A stretch of 64,000 nt of DNA from Frankia alni ACN14a (lineage in GTDB: Bacteria; Actinomycetota; Actinomycetes; Frankiales; Frankiaceae). The notes beneath the pieces were generated by a model. That model saw only the letters and a list, made by a program, of their open reading frames with translations. It did not search any database and was not told the origin of the DNA. Made by a program: the position numbers and the translations under genes. The first letter of the stretch is position 1. Every line of letters begins with the position of its first letter. The stretch is taken from contig NC_008278.1 in assembly GCF_000058485.1 (NCBI RefSeq), forward strand, positions 7,433,935 through 7,497,934, in the 5' to 3' direction. This document shows, piece by piece, positions 1 to 8,280 of the stretch.

Positions 1-211
1 GCCATCGTGATCATGCGCGGATCCGATCGCGCCGCCGCCCGTGGTTCCGCCGCCCGCCCTGTGTGACCTCACCCCGGTTGTCCCTGTTGTCCGACACGCC
101 AGACATTCTCTCGCCTGCCCGATTCGCGGGCGTGAGCGGGAGACGCCTACCGCGGGCGGTCGCCTCTCGGCAGTGGGCTCCCGCCCGTTCTCGACGACGG
201 GCCCCCGCCCG
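1..211. other. left edge, no supported gene
   Basis: Frame 1 on the plus strand stays open from the first base to a TGA at 64-66 and would encode the last 21 residues of a gene starting outside the window, but the residues (Ala/Arg-rich) are not diagnostic. The rest is GC-rich spacer. A GCCCGT/ACGGGC inverted repeat near 187-202 could help terminate transcription between this possible gene end and the convergent gene that ends at 212. Confidence 0.2.
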
Positions 212-1114
212 TCACCACCAGGGACCGAGCGCGGGCCACTCGGGGCGGCCCGGCTCGCGCCCGGTCAGCCAGGCCAGCGCGGCGGTGGTCGGGGCGTCGA
301 CGACGACCAGCGTGTCCCCCCGCCCGACCGCGGTCGACGGCCGGTCGCCCGGCGCGAGCAGGACGGTGACCTCCGGCGGCAGCCGCGCCGGCAGGCCCCG
401 CACGGCCCAGGCCCATTCGACCTCGACGTAGGCGGGGCTCAGGTCCGCCCAGCTGGGACCACCGAGGTCGGTGAGGGCGAGATCGACGAGGTGGATCTCG
501 GTCTCCCGCCACCGCAGGAAGACCAGATCGGCGAGGGTCGTCACGCCGTACGTGCTGACCCGGCCGAAGCCGGTGCGCCAGACGTCGACGTGGACGGCGT
601 CCCAGGCCCGCTCCAGCCGCGCGACGGCGGCGGCGACCTCGGCCCGCACGGTGGTGGCCGGCAGGTCGCGGCCGGCGGCGATGTCGCCGTCGCGCTGCTC
701 CTGGCCGCCCGGGTACTGGTCGCGGACGTCGCCCCCGGCCGCCGCCTCGACCATCCCGCTGTGCCCCTCGGCGTTACGGGCCAGGTGGGTGAGCAGGTGG
801 GCCACCGTCCATCCGGGCAGCCCGGACGGGCGGCGCAGCACCTCGTCGTCCACCCGTTCCACCAGGTCCAGCAGCCGGCGGTGGGCCGCGGCGCAGCCGG
901 CGAGGCGATCGTGCGGCACCACGGACGGCCGGTAGTCGGGGCCGGCGGACCACGCCCCGGAGGACGCCGACGGCTCGATGCCGGACTCCTGCGCCGGGCC
1001 CGGGTCGGGGCCCACGCCGCCGAGAACCGGACCGAACTCAGGGTCGGCGGCCGCGGCGTCATCGGCTGGGGGAACGCCGACGCCAGCTGGTCGGGAAGAG
1101 GACGGGGCAGCCAT
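212..1114 (-). CDS. maleylpyruvate isomerase family mycothiol-dependent protein
   Basis: Predicted 300-residue cytoplasmic protein of the DinB-like MDMPI fold. The segment around RPSGLPGWTVAHLLTHLARN is the hallmark N-terminal helix of this family, whose His residues bind a divalent metal. A conserved WRETEIHLVDL motif follows in the middle. Family members catalyse mycothiol-assisted isomerisation or other thiol-transfer reactions; the substrate here cannot be read from sequence. I chose the ATG at 1112-1114 because upstream in-frame codons encode a non-conserved Arg-rich stretch; the first 70 residues are still low complexity, so a later start is possible. It is divergent from the ABC importer operon, with about 275 bp between the two starts. 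Mycothiol use fits an actinomycete. Confidence 0.75.
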   Translation of the reverse strand: MAAPSSSRPAGVGVPPADDAAAADPEFGPVLGGVGPDPGPAQESGIEPSASSGAWSAGPDYRPSVVPHDRLAGCAAAHRRLLDLVERVDDEVLRRPSGLPGWTVAHLLTHLARNAEGHSGMVEAAAGGDVRDQYPGGQEQRDGDIAAGRDLPATTVRAEVAAAVARLERAWDAVHVDVWRTGFGRVSTYGVTTLADLVFLRWRETEIHLVDLALTDLGGPSWADLSPAYVEVEWAWAVRGLPARLPPEVTVLLAPGDRPSTAVGRGDTLVVVDAPTTAALAWLTGREPGRPEWPALGPWW

Positions 1115-1389
1115 GCTCCCACCGTGCCCCCTGCGGGCGGCGGTACGCCAGGCGAAACGCCATTCCCGTGACGATGCTCCGAACATCACGGGAAAGCCCG
1201 GTTCTAGACCAAGATCACGATCGAATCAGTCGCGACACAGACTCTTTACCGACCAATCCCTTGCTGTCCCGCAAGGCTGCTGGGAGGGTCGAACCCGACT
1301 GGACAGCGCCGTCAGGTCAGCGGTGTCGGGATGGGCGACAGACGGAGGCCGAGGGCGGATGCGAGCCGAGCGGTACCCGTGGTGACGAC

Positions 1390-2787
1390 ATGACGGCGAC
1401 CAGCGGTGCCAGGACCAGCGACGCCAGGACCAGCGGTGCCAGGACCAGCGACGCCGGGATCGGGTCGCCGGCGGCGATCGAGCTTGTCGGGGTGGCCAAG
1501 GACTACCAGACCCGTGGCCGGGCGGTGCCGGCGGTCAGCCGCGTCGATCTCGCGATCAGGCCGGGCGAGTTCTTCTCGCTGCTCGGGCCGTCGGGGTGCG
1601 GCAAGTCGACGACCCTGCGGATGATCGCCGGCTTCGAGGAGCCGACCCGCGGGCGCATCCTGTTGCAGGGGCGCGACGTCACCGCGGTGCCGCCGAACCG
1701 CCGGGACGTCAACCTCGTCTTCCAGAGCTACGCCCTCTTCCCGCACCTGGACGTGGCCGGCAACGTGGCGTTCGGCCTGCGCCGGCGCGGGGTCAAGGGG
1801 CGTGAGCTGCGGGAGCGGGTCGGGGCGATGCTCGACCTCGTCGAGCTGTCGGAGCTGGCCGACCGGCGGCCGCGGGAGCTCTCCGGCGGCCAGCAGCAGC
1901 GGGTGGCGCTAGCCCGCGCGCTGGTCAACCGGCCGGCGGCGCTGCTGCTCGACGAGCCGCTGGGCGCCCTCGACCTCAAGCTTCGCCAGACCATGCAGAT
2001 CCAGCTCAAGGCCATCCAGCGCGAGGTGGGCATCACCTTCCTCTACGTCACGCACGACCAGGGCGAGGCGTTGACGATGTCCGACCGGATCGCGGTGATG
2101 AACGGCGGCCGGGTCGAGCAGCTCGCCTCGCCGCGCGACATCTACGAGCGACCCCGGACCCGCTTCGTCGCCGGGTTCATCGGCACGTCGAACCTGCTGC
2201 GCCGCACCGTGCGCGCGCTCGACGCGGCCGGCCCGGGTGGGCGACCGACGGTCGTCCTCGACGCCGGTACCGACGAGCGGCTCAGCGCCCCGCTGCACCC
2301 GCCGACGGGCCCGCTGCGCGCCGGGGACCAGGTCGAGCTCACCGTCCGTCCGGAGAAGATCGAGATGTCGGTGAGCCGCCCGGACGGGCCAGGCTGCGCA
2401 CTGCGCGGCCGCATCGTCGAGGTCGTCTACCTCGGCACCTACACCACGTACACGGTCGCCACCCACGGCGGCACCGAGATCACCGTGTTCTGGCAGAACT
2501 CGACCGGCGCCGGCAACGTCGCCGAGCGCGGGGACGAGATCTGGCTGTCCTGGCTGCCGGAACACTCCTACGTCCTGCCCGAGCCAGTAGCCCTGCCCGA
2601 GCCGGTAGCCCTGCCCGGATCGGTCGTCCCGCCCGAGACCGTCAACCAGCCTGACTCGGTCGGCCCGCCGGACTCGATCATCCCGCCTCACTCGGTCGTC
2701 GCGCCGGACTCGGTCGACCCGCGCGAGACGGTCGTCCCGGCGGCCGGTACCTCCGCGGACCCGGCGGCGTACCGGATCTCCCACTGA
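1390..2787 (+). CDS. potA: polyamine-type ABC transporter ATP-binding protein
   Basis: 465-residue ATPase of the Pot/Fbp-type importer family. Visible motifs are Walker A GPSGCGKST (residues about 66-74), Q-loop FQSY, signature LSGGQQQR (about 164), Walker B ALLLDEPLGALD (about 184) and the THD switch His (about 221), followed by a TOBE domain (LTVRPEKIEM, then VVYLGTYTTYTV). It should power uptake of the ligand of the lipoprotein encoded next. Two extensions are unusual: a start-proximal repeat (GARTSDARTSGARTSDA) encoded by 15/30-bp DNA repeats, and a C-terminal tail of about 65 residues built of xPxSVxxP-like units. The ATG at 1390 is preferred because homology begins shortly after it. No strong Shine-Dalgarno sequence is visible. 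It heads a four- or five-gene operon. Substrate assignment to putrescine/spermidine is by family only. Confidence 0.85.
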   Translation: MTATSGARTSDARTSGARTSDAGIGSPAAIELVGVAKDYQTRGRAVPAVSRVDLAIRPGEFFSLLGPSGCGKSTTLRMIAGFEEPTRGRILLQGRDVTAVPPNRRDVNLVFQSYALFPHLDVAGNVAFGLRRRGVKGRELRERVGAMLDLVELSELADRRPRELSGGQQQRVALARALVNRPAALLLDEPLGALDLKLRQTMQIQLKAIQREVGITFLYVTHDQGEALTMSDRIAVMNGGRVEQLASPRDIYERPRTRFVAGFIGTSNLLRRTVRALDAAGPGGRPTVVLDAGTDERLSAPLHPPTGPLRAGDQVELTVRPEKIEMSVSRPDGPGCALRGRIVEVVYLGTYTTYTVATHGGTEITVFWQNSTGAGNVAERGDEIWLSWLPEHSYVLPEPVALPEPVALPGSVVPPETVNQPDSVGPPDSIIPPHSVVAPDSVDPRETVVPAAGTSADPAAYRISH

Positions 2788-2860
2788 CAGCTCAGGCCAG
2801 CACGCGGGCTCGCGGGCGCACCTGCCGCCGAGCCTGCCCCGACGCAGAGGAACGCGCACC

Positions 2861-4135
2861 GTGACGCAGCCCGACACCCCCGGCGACGCCGGCCGCTCCG
2901 GCGACCACCGAAGCGGCGGCGACGATGTGCGCGCGGCGGCGCTCGCGGACCCCGCGATGCTGCGCGGCCTGACGCGGGCCCGGTTCGGCCGCCGCGGTCT
3001 GCTGCGGTTCGCGGGACTGGCCGGTGGGACGGCGTTCCTCGCCGCCTGCGGCGTCAGCGGGGAGAAGAAGGACTCCGCGGGCGCGGATGCCGCGTCGTTC
3101 TGGAAGGACCGGACGAAGGCCGGCACCCTCGACTTCGCGAACTGGCCGCTGTACATGGACGTCGGCTCCACCGACGCCGACCATCCGTCGCTGGACATGT
3201 TCACGAAGGAGACCGGCATCAAGGTCACCTACCGGGAGGTGATCCAGGACAACGAGTCGTTCTTCGCCCAGATCCGGCCCACGCTGGCCGCGAACCGGTC
3301 GATCGGTTACGACCTGATGGTCCTCACCAACGGCATCACGCTGAGCCGGGTGATGCAGCTCGGCTACCTCGCGCCGCTCGACCACGCCAGGCTGCCGACG
3401 TTCGCCGCGAACGCCTCGCCGAGCGTGAAGAACCCGACCTACGACCCGGGCAACGCCTTCACGATCCCCTGGCAGTCCGGGCTCACCGGCATCGCCTACG
3501 ACCCGGCGAGGACCGGCCGCGAGATCACCAGCTACAACGACCTGTTCGACCCGAAGTTCGCCGGCAAGGTCGGCATGTTCGGCGACAACCAGGACCTGCC
3601 GAACCTCGCCCTGCTCGGCATCGGCGTCGATCCGGCGAAATCCACCCCGGACGACTGGAAGAAGGCCGCCGCGAAGCTCACCGCGCAGCGCCGGGACGGA
3701 ATCGTCCGCAAATACTACGACCAGTCCTACATCGACGCCCTGGCCGGCGGGGACCTGTGGATCTCGATGGCCTGGTCCGGCGACGTCTACCAGCAGATCG
3801 CCACCGGCACGAACCTGAAGTTCGTGGTGCCGTCCGAGGGCGGTCTGCTGTGGACGGACAACATGTGCATCCCGCGGACCGCGCCGCACCCGGTGGACGC
3901 CATCTCCTACATGGACTTCGTCTACCGGCCCGAGATCGCCGGCATGCTCGCGGAGTACATCAACTACATCACGCCGGTGCCGACGGCCGCCGAGCACGTC
4001 CCGGCGGACCTGGCGAGGTCCACCCTGCTGTTCCCGTCCGCGGACGAGCTCTCCCGGGTCAGCCGGTTCCGGGTGCTGACCACCGACGAGGAGACCGAGT
4101 GGAACCGCATCTTCCAGCCGGTCTACCAGTCATGA
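2861..4135 (+). CDS. potD: polyamine-type ABC transporter substrate-binding lipoprotein
   Basis: 424-residue extracytoplasmic solute-binding protein of the PotD/PotF class, starting at GTG. The N-terminus has a twin-arginine signal (FGRRGLLRFAGLAGG) ending in a lipobox FLAAC, so export is probably by Tat with lipid anchoring at the Cys. The mature part contains family-like segments such as LDFANWPLYMD, TGIKVTYREVIQDNESF and IPWQSGLTGIAYD. A roughly 40-residue Asp/Arg-rich leader precedes the signal, so a later start is possible. It ends in a 4-base ATGA overlap with the first permease gene, indicating translational coupling. Ligand specificity (putrescine, spermidine or another cationic compound) is inferred from family membership only. 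Confidence 0.85.
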   Translation: MTQPDTPGDAGRSGDHRSGGDDVRAAALADPAMLRGLTRARFGRRGLLRFAGLAGGTAFLAACGVSGEKKDSAGADAASFWKDRTKAGTLDFANWPLYMDVGSTDADHPSLDMFTKETGIKVTYREVIQDNESFFAQIRPTLAANRSIGYDLMVLTNGITLSRVMQLGYLAPLDHARLPTFAANASPSVKNPTYDPGNAFTIPWQSGLTGIAYDPARTGREITSYNDLFDPKFAGKVGMFGDNQDLPNLALLGIGVDPAKSTPDDWKKAAAKLTAQRRDGIVRKYYDQSYIDALAGGDLWISMAWSGDVYQQIATGTNLKFVVPSEGGLLWTDNMCIPRTAPHPVDAISYMDFVYRPEIAGMLAEYINYITPVPTAAEHVPADLARSTLLFPSADELSRVSRFRVLTTDEETEWNRIFQPVYQS

Positions 4136-5025
4136 CGGCCGCCGCCGGCGCAGGCGCGGTGAGGCGGCGGCGGGCCGGGGCGCTCACCCCCTACTTTCTC
4201 GTCCTGCCCGGCGGCCTGTGGCTGGCCATCTTCTTCGTCGTGCCGATGGCCGTCATGCTGTCGGTCTCGCTGCAGACCGGAAACGTTGTCGACGGCTTCA
4301 GGCAGACCTTCGACCTCGGCATCTACGCCGACGCGATCACCACCTACGACACCCAGTTCATCCGTTCACTCGTCTTTGGCCTGATCGCCACGGTGACGAC
4401 GATTCTGCTGGCCTATCCGATGGCCTACTGGATTGCCTTCCACGCCGGCCGGAACAAGTCCAACTACCTGTTTCTCGTGCTGCTGCCGTTCTTCGTCTCG
4501 TTCGTCATCCGCACGGTCTCCTGGAAGTTCCTGCTCGCCGACGACGGCATCCTGCTCGGCAACCTGAAGGACGCCGGGCTGCTGCCGGCCGACTTCCACG
4601 TCCTGGCCACCTCGTTCGCGGTCGTCGCCGGGTTGACGTACAACTTCTTCCCGTTCATGCTGTTGCCGATCTACGTGGCGCTGGAGCGGATCGACCCGCG
4701 GCTGCTGGAGGCCGCCGACGACCTGTACGCGAACCGTCGAGGGGTGTTCGGCCGAGTCGTCCTGCCACTGTCGATGCCCGGGGTGTTCGCCGGCTTCCTG
4801 CTCACCTTCGTTCCGGCGACGTCGGACTTCGTCAACGCCTACGTCCTCGGCGGCACGAACACCACCATGATCGGGAACATCATCCAGACGACATACCTGA
4901 CGAACGCGGACTATCCCCTCGCCTCGGCGGTGTCGTTCATCCTGATGGCCGTGCTGCTTGTCGGGATCTTCCTCTACGCCCGCCTGCTCGGCACCAGGGA
5001 CGTCCTCGAGATGAGCGCACGATGA
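4132..5025 (+). CDS. potB: polyamine-type ABC transporter permease (PotB-like)
   Basis: 297-residue inner-membrane permease with about six hydrophobic helices. It contains the EAA-type cytoplasmic loop (LEAADDLYANRRGVFGRVVLPLSMPG) that docks onto the ATPase. The start overlaps the lipoprotein stop by ATGA, and its own stop overlaps the next permease start in the same way. Length is normal for PotB. It forms the transmembrane channel as a heterodimer with the following gene product. Confidence 0.88.
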   Translation: MTAAAGAGAVRRRRAGALTPYFLVLPGGLWLAIFFVVPMAVMLSVSLQTGNVVDGFRQTFDLGIYADAITTYDTQFIRSLVFGLIATVTTILLAYPMAYWIAFHAGRNKSNYLFLVLLPFFVSFVIRTVSWKFLLADDGILLGNLKDAGLLPADFHVLATSFAVVAGLTYNFFPFMLLPIYVALERIDPRLLEAADDLYANRRGVFGRVVLPLSMPGVFAGFLLTFVPATSDFVNAYVLGGTNTTMIGNIIQTTYLTNADYPLASAVSFILMAVLLVGIFLYARLLGTRDVLEMSAR

Positions 5026-5888
5026 CCCTCCTGGACGCCGCCCCGCCCCGCCTCGACCCGGCGGTCGACGGCCGATCGCGGCCCGCCCGGCGATCCGGCC
5101 GGCGCGGCGGGCGGCTGGGCGAACGGCTCCTGCACGCCTACACCTGGCTGATCCTGCTCTGGCTGGTGCTGCCGATCATCGTGATGATCGTGTTCGGATT
5201 CAACGACCGGGTGGGCAAGCGCAACAACACCTGGAACGGCTTCACCCTGCGCTGGTGGGGCGAGCTGTTCGCCATTCCCGACCTCACCACCGCGCTGGTC
5301 AACTCGCTGACGATCGCGTTGCTGTCCACCGCCGTCGCCACCGTGCTCGGCACCCTGATGGGCCTCGCGCTCGGCCGGCACGGCTTCCGCGGTCGCGGCG
5401 GCGTGGAACTGCTGATGTTCGCCAACATCGCCGCGCCCGAGGTGGTGCTCGGCGCGTCGCTGCTGTCGCTGTTCATCACGATGGGCGTGCCGCGGGGCTA
5501 CCTGACCATCCTCATCGCGCACATCATGTTCACCATCTCCTACGTGGCGGTGGTCGTGCGGGCCCGGCTCGCCGGTTTCGACAGCTCCGTCGAGGAGGCC
5601 GCACGCGATCTGGGGGCCGGCCCGCTCACCACGTTCCGCCTGGTCACGCTGCCGCTCATCCTGCCGGGGGTGGTCTCGGGGGCGTTGCTCGCCTTCGCGA
5701 TGTCGATCGACGAGTACGTCATCACGACGTTCAACGCGGGCAGCACGCTGACGTTCCCGCTGTGGGTGTTCGGCGCCACCCGGGTCGGTGTGCCACCCCA
5801 GGTCAACGTGATGGCCACGATCATCTTCGTGGTCGGCGTGCTGCTGGCGCTCGGCAACGCCCTCCTGCTGCGCCGCCGCCGGGTCTGA
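5022..5888 (+). CDS. potC: polyamine-type ABC transporter permease (PotC-like)
   Basis: 288-residue second permease subunit with about six transmembrane helices and the EAA loop EEAARDLGAGPLTTFRLVTLPLILPG. Near the end, SIDEYVITTFNAG is typical of PotC. A basic 35-residue N-terminal cytoplasmic stretch precedes helix 1. The start codon overlaps the potB stop (ATGA). It completes the importer of ATPase, binding protein and two permeases. Confidence 0.88.
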   Translation: MTLLDAAPPRLDPAVDGRSRPARRSGRRGGRLGERLLHAYTWLILLWLVLPIIVMIVFGFNDRVGKRNNTWNGFTLRWWGELFAIPDLTTALVNSLTIALLSTAVATVLGTLMGLALGRHGFRGRGGVELLMFANIAAPEVVLGASLLSLFITMGVPRGYLTILIAHIMFTISYVAVVVRARLAGFDSSVEEAARDLGAGPLTTFRLVTLPLILPGVVSGALLAFAMSIDEYVITTFNAGSTLTFPLWVFGATRVGVPPQVNVMATIIFVVGVLLALGNALLLRRRRV

Positions 5889-5935
5889 CCCCGGACCGGC
5901 CGTACCATACGGAAAATCGACGAGAGGAGGAGGGG

Positions 5936-6283
5936 ATGTTCACCACGCCCCGCTTCCTGCAGGGCATCGTCCCGTTCGAAGGCAGGGGCCTGGACGCGCC
6001 GTACCCGCTCGGACCGGCGTTCAGCTACGTGGTCCCGGCCGGTGTCACCGCCCAGCCGCTGTACTTCCGCGGCGGCAACTCGACGGACGAGCTGATCTGC
6101 CTGATCCTGCAGCGGGACGGTGCGCCGATGCGCTTCTTCCCGATCGGCGCCCGGGCCTCGGTCCACGTTCCGTTGCGCGTGGTCGAGGATCTGGCTCCCG
6201 CGACCCGTATCGAACTGCACCTCGCCGCCCCCGCGGGTCTGCTCGGCATGCTCGTCGCCGACGTCGGGATCGTCGAACTCTGA
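5936..6283 (+). CDS. conserved-looking 115-residue protein of unknown function
   Basis: Compact 115-residue acidic-to-neutral protein with no signal peptide or transmembrane helix. Alternating hydrophobic residues (AFSYVVPAGVTAQPLYFRGG, ICLILQRDG, RASVHVPLRVVEDL, GLLGMLVADVGIVEL) suggest an all-beta sandwich. I do not recognise the family. A very strong Shine-Dalgarno tract (GAGGAGGAGGGG-like) lies just before the ATG, 47 bp after potC, so it is probably the last gene of the importer operon. Possible roles are a small ligand-binding or accessory subunit for the transporter, but nothing in the sequence proves this. It ends 15 bp from the convergent arfB stop. Confidence 0.7.
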   Translation: MFTTPRFLQGIVPFEGRGLDAPYPLGPAFSYVVPAGVTAQPLYFRGGNSTDELICLILQRDGAPMRFFPIGARASVHVPLRVVEDLAPATRIELHLAAPAGLLGMLVADVGIVEL

Positions 6284-6298
6284 CCGGGCGGCAGCGGC

Positions 6299-6742
6299 TC
6301 AGTCCTCGGGAGGCCGGCTGCGGCGGTCCCGCTTCGTCGCGGACCGCTGCTTCTTCGCCTGCAGGCGCCGCTCGACGGCGCCGCGCGAGGGCCGCGTCGC
6401 CCGCCGCGGCCGGGGTGGCGGGGCGGTCGCCACCCGCAGGGCGTCGACCAGCCGGTCGAGCGCGGCCTCCCGATTGCGCAGCTGCGAGCGCTGCTCGCTG
6501 GCGACGACGGTGAACACACCGTCGGTGAGCCGGTCGCCCAGGCGCGCGAGTGCGCGCTGACGCAGCGTCGGCGACAACGCCGGCGAACCGGCGACGTCGA
6601 AGGAGAGCTCCACCCGCGAGTCGGAGGTGTTCACCGACTGGCCACCCGGCCCGGACGAGCGCGAATACCGCCAGCGCAGCTCGGCCGAGGGCAGCACGAG
6701 ACCCGGGCGAACCGGGATCTCACGGGGCAGCATGGCTCCCAT
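6299..6742 (-). CDS. arfB: alternative ribosome-rescue peptidyl-tRNA hydrolase ArfB (YaeJ family)
   Basis: 147-residue class-I-release-factor-like protein. It has the catalytic GGQ within YSRSSGPGGQSVNTSDSRVEL and a Lys/Arg-rich C-terminal tail (AKKQRSATKRDRRSRPPED), which in ArfB enters the empty mRNA channel of stalled ribosomes. There is no codon-recognition domain, so it is not a canonical RF. It hydrolyses peptidyl-tRNA on non-stop complexes. Start candidates are the ATG at 6742 or one three codons later. Confidence 0.88.
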   Translation of the reverse strand: MGAMLPREIPVRPGLVLPSAELRWRYSRSSGPGGQSVNTSDSRVELSFDVAGSPALSPTLRQRALARLGDRLTDGVFTVVASEQRSQLRNREAALDRLVDALRVATAPPPRPRRATRPSRGAVERRLQAKKQRSATKRDRRSRPPED

Positions 6743-6845
6743 GGTGCCCGATCACGGACTCGACGTCAGGCGAGTTCCGCGCCACCGAGCAGGCCAGCGG
6801 GCGAACGGGCGAACAGCCGCGGGCGCCCCGCCGCCGCGACGAAGG

Positions 6846-6992
6846 TCAGCGGCCTGCGGCCGGCGACCCGGTGGTGGACGTCGCCTCCCGCCAGAGGTCG
6901 ATCTCCTCCTTGCCCCGGGACCGCCGCCGGGCCGCGGAGAAGGCGGCCCCCGCACCAGCCAGCAGCGCCAGCACGGTCATCTTGCGCGCCAT
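6846..6992 (-). CDS. DLW-39 family small protein
   Basis: Short 48-residue gene on the minus strand. It has one N-terminal hydrophobic helix (MTVLALLAGAGAAFSA) followed by a basic cluster and the motif EIDLWREAT that names the actinobacterial DLW-39 family. Function is unknown; it is probably a single-pass membrane miniprotein. The ATG at 6990-6992 gives the family-like start. It sits between arfB and the NERD gene, on the same strand as both. Confidence 0.72.
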   Translation of the reverse strand: MARKMTVLALLAGAGAAFSAARRRSRGKEEIDLWREATSTTGSPAAGR

Positions 6993-7110
6993 GTCGACTC
7001 CTTCGTCGGCGTCCTCGGCCCGGGGTGGCCCAGTCGTTCCACGTTATCCCGACCGGCGAGCGAACCGTCGATCGAACCGTTGACCGGACGGGCGACGGAC
7101 GGGCGACGGA

Positions 7111-7902
7111 TCAGCGACGCAGCAGGCCGCGCAGTCGGGAGCGGGCGGGCCAGGACGGCGGCGGCCCGGACACCTCGTAGGCGGGGAACGCCCGCTCGGC
7201 CACGTCGACCAGCATCGCCACGTCGATGGGCCGCAGCACCACCCCGGCGGACAGGATGTACTCGGCCACCCCGGTGGCGGGCAGCAGCAGCACGCCCTCG
7301 ACGAGGGCGAGGCCGGCCGGAACCTCCGCGCGGGCGAACGCGACGACCGGTTGGACCTCGAGCTGCCAGCCGTCCGGCAGCTCGCCGAGCAGTTGGGCGG
7401 TGGCCTCCTCGCCCATCCACGCCACCAGGCCGAGCATCGCCCGCAGCGGCACCTTGCCGGCCCAGACGCCGGCCGCGTTCTGCCGGACGGGCCCCTGGTG
7501 GGCGTCGGTCTCGACCACCCAGGCCCCGGACGGCCCGATGACGAGGTGGTCGATGTTGCCGGCCGAGTCCGCGAGGCAGCGGTCGTGCAGGACGGTGTAG
7601 CCGGCGCGGACCAGCCGGTCGAGCGCGCGGGCGGTGCTGCGTTCGGCCTCCGCGTCCTCGCGCCAGGCCTCGATCTCCGGCGGGGTGCGCAGGAAACGCA
7701 CGGCCCCGACGACACCGACCGCGAGCGCGGCGAGCACCGCGAGCTGGGCGGTGGCGAGGCCGGGCAGCCCGGCAAGGGCACACAGCACGGCGAGGACCAG
7801 GGCCGCGCCCACGGCGAGGGCCCCGCCGACGGCCAGCACCCGACCTTTGTGATCTCCGCGTTCGGCGGAATACAACTGTTTACGCCGCAGGTACTCGGCC
7901 AT
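7111..7902 (-). CDS. NERD-domain membrane protein
   Basis: 263-residue protein with two adjacent transmembrane helices near the N-terminus (about residues 25-75), then a nuclease-related NERD domain. The NERD core shows NIDHLVIGPSGAWVVETDAHQG, where the family carries the acidic/Glu residues of a restriction-like fold. NERD proteins are inferred nucleases or nucleic-acid-processing proteins; activity is not proven. A start at MAEYLRRKQLYSAERGDHKG (7902) is preferred over an in-frame start 16 codons upstream because the sequence then begins with an amphipathic basic segment. It is divergent from egtA. Confidence 0.75.
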   Translation of the reverse strand: MAEYLRRKQLYSAERGDHKGRVLAVGGALAVGAALVLAVLCALAGLPGLATAQLAVLAALAVGVVGAVRFLRTPPEIEAWREDAEAERSTARALDRLVRAGYTVLHDRCLADSAGNIDHLVIGPSGAWVVETDAHQGPVRQNAAGVWAGKVPLRAMLGLVAWMGEEATAQLLGELPDGWQLEVQPVVAFARAEVPAGLALVEGVLLLPATGVAEYILSAGVVLRPIDVAMLVDVAERAFPAYEVSGPPPSWPARSRLRGLLRR

Positions 7903-8280
7903 GGCCGAACGTCCCGCTGACTGTCGATCGGACACGGCCGCGGTCACCACCTCCCGGCGCCGTCATGACGCCGTCGCGCTCGGCGTTGTCTCCGGGTCCG
8001 GGACCGGGGCGGGCGCCAGTTCGTCACGGCGCGCTACCGGCTTTCTGGTCCATCCCGGTCACCATTCCATCGAATACACAACAGCGACAGGGTCAGGGGC
8101 GTGGAATATGCGAGCGAGAACCACGTTGAACCCACATCTATACCACCCCTCGGCGAACCGGCCGAGGCGACACCACACGCGACGGCCGGTACGGAGCGGG
8201 CCGGGCAGGGGAGGACTCCCCGGGAAGGCCGCCATGGGGCGCCGTGCCGACCGCTGGCAGCACCGAGAGGGAGCCGCAGG
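7903..8280. other. intergenic region between NERD gene and egtA
   Basis: 378 bp between two divergent genes, with no convincing small gene. The stretch 8065-8145 is clearly poorer in GC than its surroundings and should hold the egt promoter. A SigR-like promoter candidate lies in it and is listed separately. Confidence 0.5.
8103..8127 (+). promoter_or_regulatory. candidate SigR-like promoter of the egt operon
   Basis: GGAAT at 8103-8107 and GTT at 8125-8127 are separated by 17 bases; the actinobacterial SigR (thiol-stress) consensus is GGAAT-N18-GTT, so the spacer is one base short. It would give a leader of about 145 bases before the egtA ATG. Ergothioneine synthesis would be a sensible thiol-stress target, but the match is imperfect. 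Confidence 0.3.

Noticed and set aside
1190..1389. Upstream in-frame extension of the ABC ATPase gene to 1168
   Set aside because: The extra residues show no ATPase similarity and overlap the likely promoter; the ATG at 1390 precedes the conserved domain.
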